DNA of 5,903 nt from Chloroflexota bacterium (GTDB lineage Bacteria > Chloroflexota > Anaerolineae > UBA4142): contig JACQEA010000416.1 of assembly GCA_016200825.1 (NCBI GenBank), forward strand, positions 1-5,903. Reading direction: 5' to 3'. The position numbers were made by a program, and so were the translations under genes. Below are positions 5,349-5,903 of the stretch, in pieces. How positions within the stretch are numbered: position 1 is the first letter of the stretch; each line of letters begins with the position of its first letter. A model generated the notes under the pieces. The model ran no database searches. It was not told the origin of the DNA and saw only the letters and a program-made list of their open reading frames with translations.

Positions 5349-5903
5349 ATGCTCAACTATTTCGACATTCTTCTAAAACATGCGCGCGTGATTGTCGCGC
5401 TGACGTTCATTGCCGCGCTTGCCGCCGCGCTCTTTAGTTTCGCGCAACCCGCGACGTACGAAGCGACTGCGTTGATCGCGCTCGCGCCGGCAACACTTTC
5501 CGTGCCGACATCGAATCAAGCCGCGCCGTACTATTTGACGATTGATGCCGCGCGCCAACTGCCGCCGCAATTCACGCCCGCGTATTTTCTCGCGCAATTG
5601 AAGAGCGCGGAATTCTTCAGCGTCTTTTCAACGCCGCCGTCGGTGTCGCTAAATTCCAACGCGTCCGACCGTTCGCTCATCGAAATTTCCGCGCGCGGCG
5701 GCGATGCGCGCGGCGCGGCTGACGCCGCGAATCGCTACGCGGAAGAAGGCGCGCTGTATCTCTTGAAACTTTTAATTCCGAGCGGCGATCAAGCCGACAC
5801 CGCGCTGAAAAAATTGCAAGCCGCGGAACAAACGCTTGCGAAATTTTCCACGGATAACGGGCTAGGCGAGTACGATCTCGCGAAATTGCGCGGCAATGTC
5901 TCG
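5349..5903 (+). CDS. Wzz-type polysaccharide chain-length determinant / co-polymerase, N-terminal part (3' end outside window)
   Basis: The frame is open from the ATG at 5349 to the last base, giving 185 residues without a stop; the rest lies outside. The layout is that of the Wzz family of inner-membrane proteins, which control the length or export of surface polysaccharide: a short cytoplasmic N terminus (MLNYFDILLKHAR), a membrane segment at ~14-33, then YEATALIALAP (37-47) as the first extracytoplasmic strand. The motif LIEISARGGDARGAADAANR (110-129) corresponds to the family's alpha/beta repeat. A helical, probably coiled-coil stretch begins at ~146 (ADTALKKLQAAEQTLAKF). There is no Walker motif in the visible part, so a fused BY-kinase domain cannot be judged. 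The start is supported by the promoter at 5302-5330. Polysaccharide genes may follow downstream. Confidence is good for the family and low for the exact role. Confidence 0.8.
   Translation, partial: MLNYFDILLKHARVIVALTFIAALAAALFSFAQPATYEATALIALAPATLSVPTSNQAAPYYLTIDAARQLPPQFTPAYFLAQLKSAEFFSVFSTPPSVSLNSNASDRSLIEISARGGDARGAADAANRYAEEGALYLLKLLIPSGDQADTALKKLQAAEQTLAKFSTDNGLGEYDLAKLRGNVS

Overview
The window looks like chromosomal DNA of a bacterium with moderately high GC, very rich in CGCG and GCGC words (heavy use of GCG for Ala and CGC for Arg). The lineage is uncertain. The best guess is Chloroflexota (Anaerolineae-like), because the intergenic gaps hold short dispersed repeats that I associate with such genomes: a CGTCATTGCGAG palindrome, a CCTGAG-GTAGCGAAGG unit and a GGGCGAGGCATTCGCC palindrome. 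This is recollection, not a search result.

Layout: (1) 1-1049 is the end of a histidine operon: the C-terminal part of HisF, then a complete fused HisI-HisE protein, closed by a strong intrinsic terminator at 1074-1105. (2) 1050-1334 is a gene-free gap built of nested inverted repeats, one arm of which seems to have been split by a small repeat insertion that left a 6-bp duplication. (3) 1335-4312 holds two tightly spaced genes on the + strand: an oversized HAD-superfamily hydrolase and a YegD-like Hsp70-type ATPase. The Hsp70 protein has no recognisable peptide-binding and lid region; its last ~120 residues instead resemble a beta-sandwich domain usually seen on secreted carbohydrate-active proteins. 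(4) 4309-4413 is a palindromic repeat between convergent genes; its left edge overlaps the Hsp70 stop codon. (5) 4421-5257 on the - strand is a SirB1/YchA-type transglutaminase-fold protein with a TPR-like tail. (6) 5258-5348 is a compact divergent promoter region with two extended -10 boxes; one predicts a leaderless or nearly leaderless mRNA for the SirB1 gene. (7) 5349-5903 is the start of a Wzz-type polysaccharide chain-length/co-polymerase protein that runs off the window and may open a surface-polysaccharide locus.

The first two genes act in histidine synthesis (HisIE in steps 2 and 3, HisF in the cyclase step). The HAD and Hsp70 genes probably form one transcription unit, but their joint role is not known. 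The most unusual item is the Hsp70 ATPase with its extracellular-type C-terminal domain. There is no tRNA, rRNA, CRISPR array or transposase gene.
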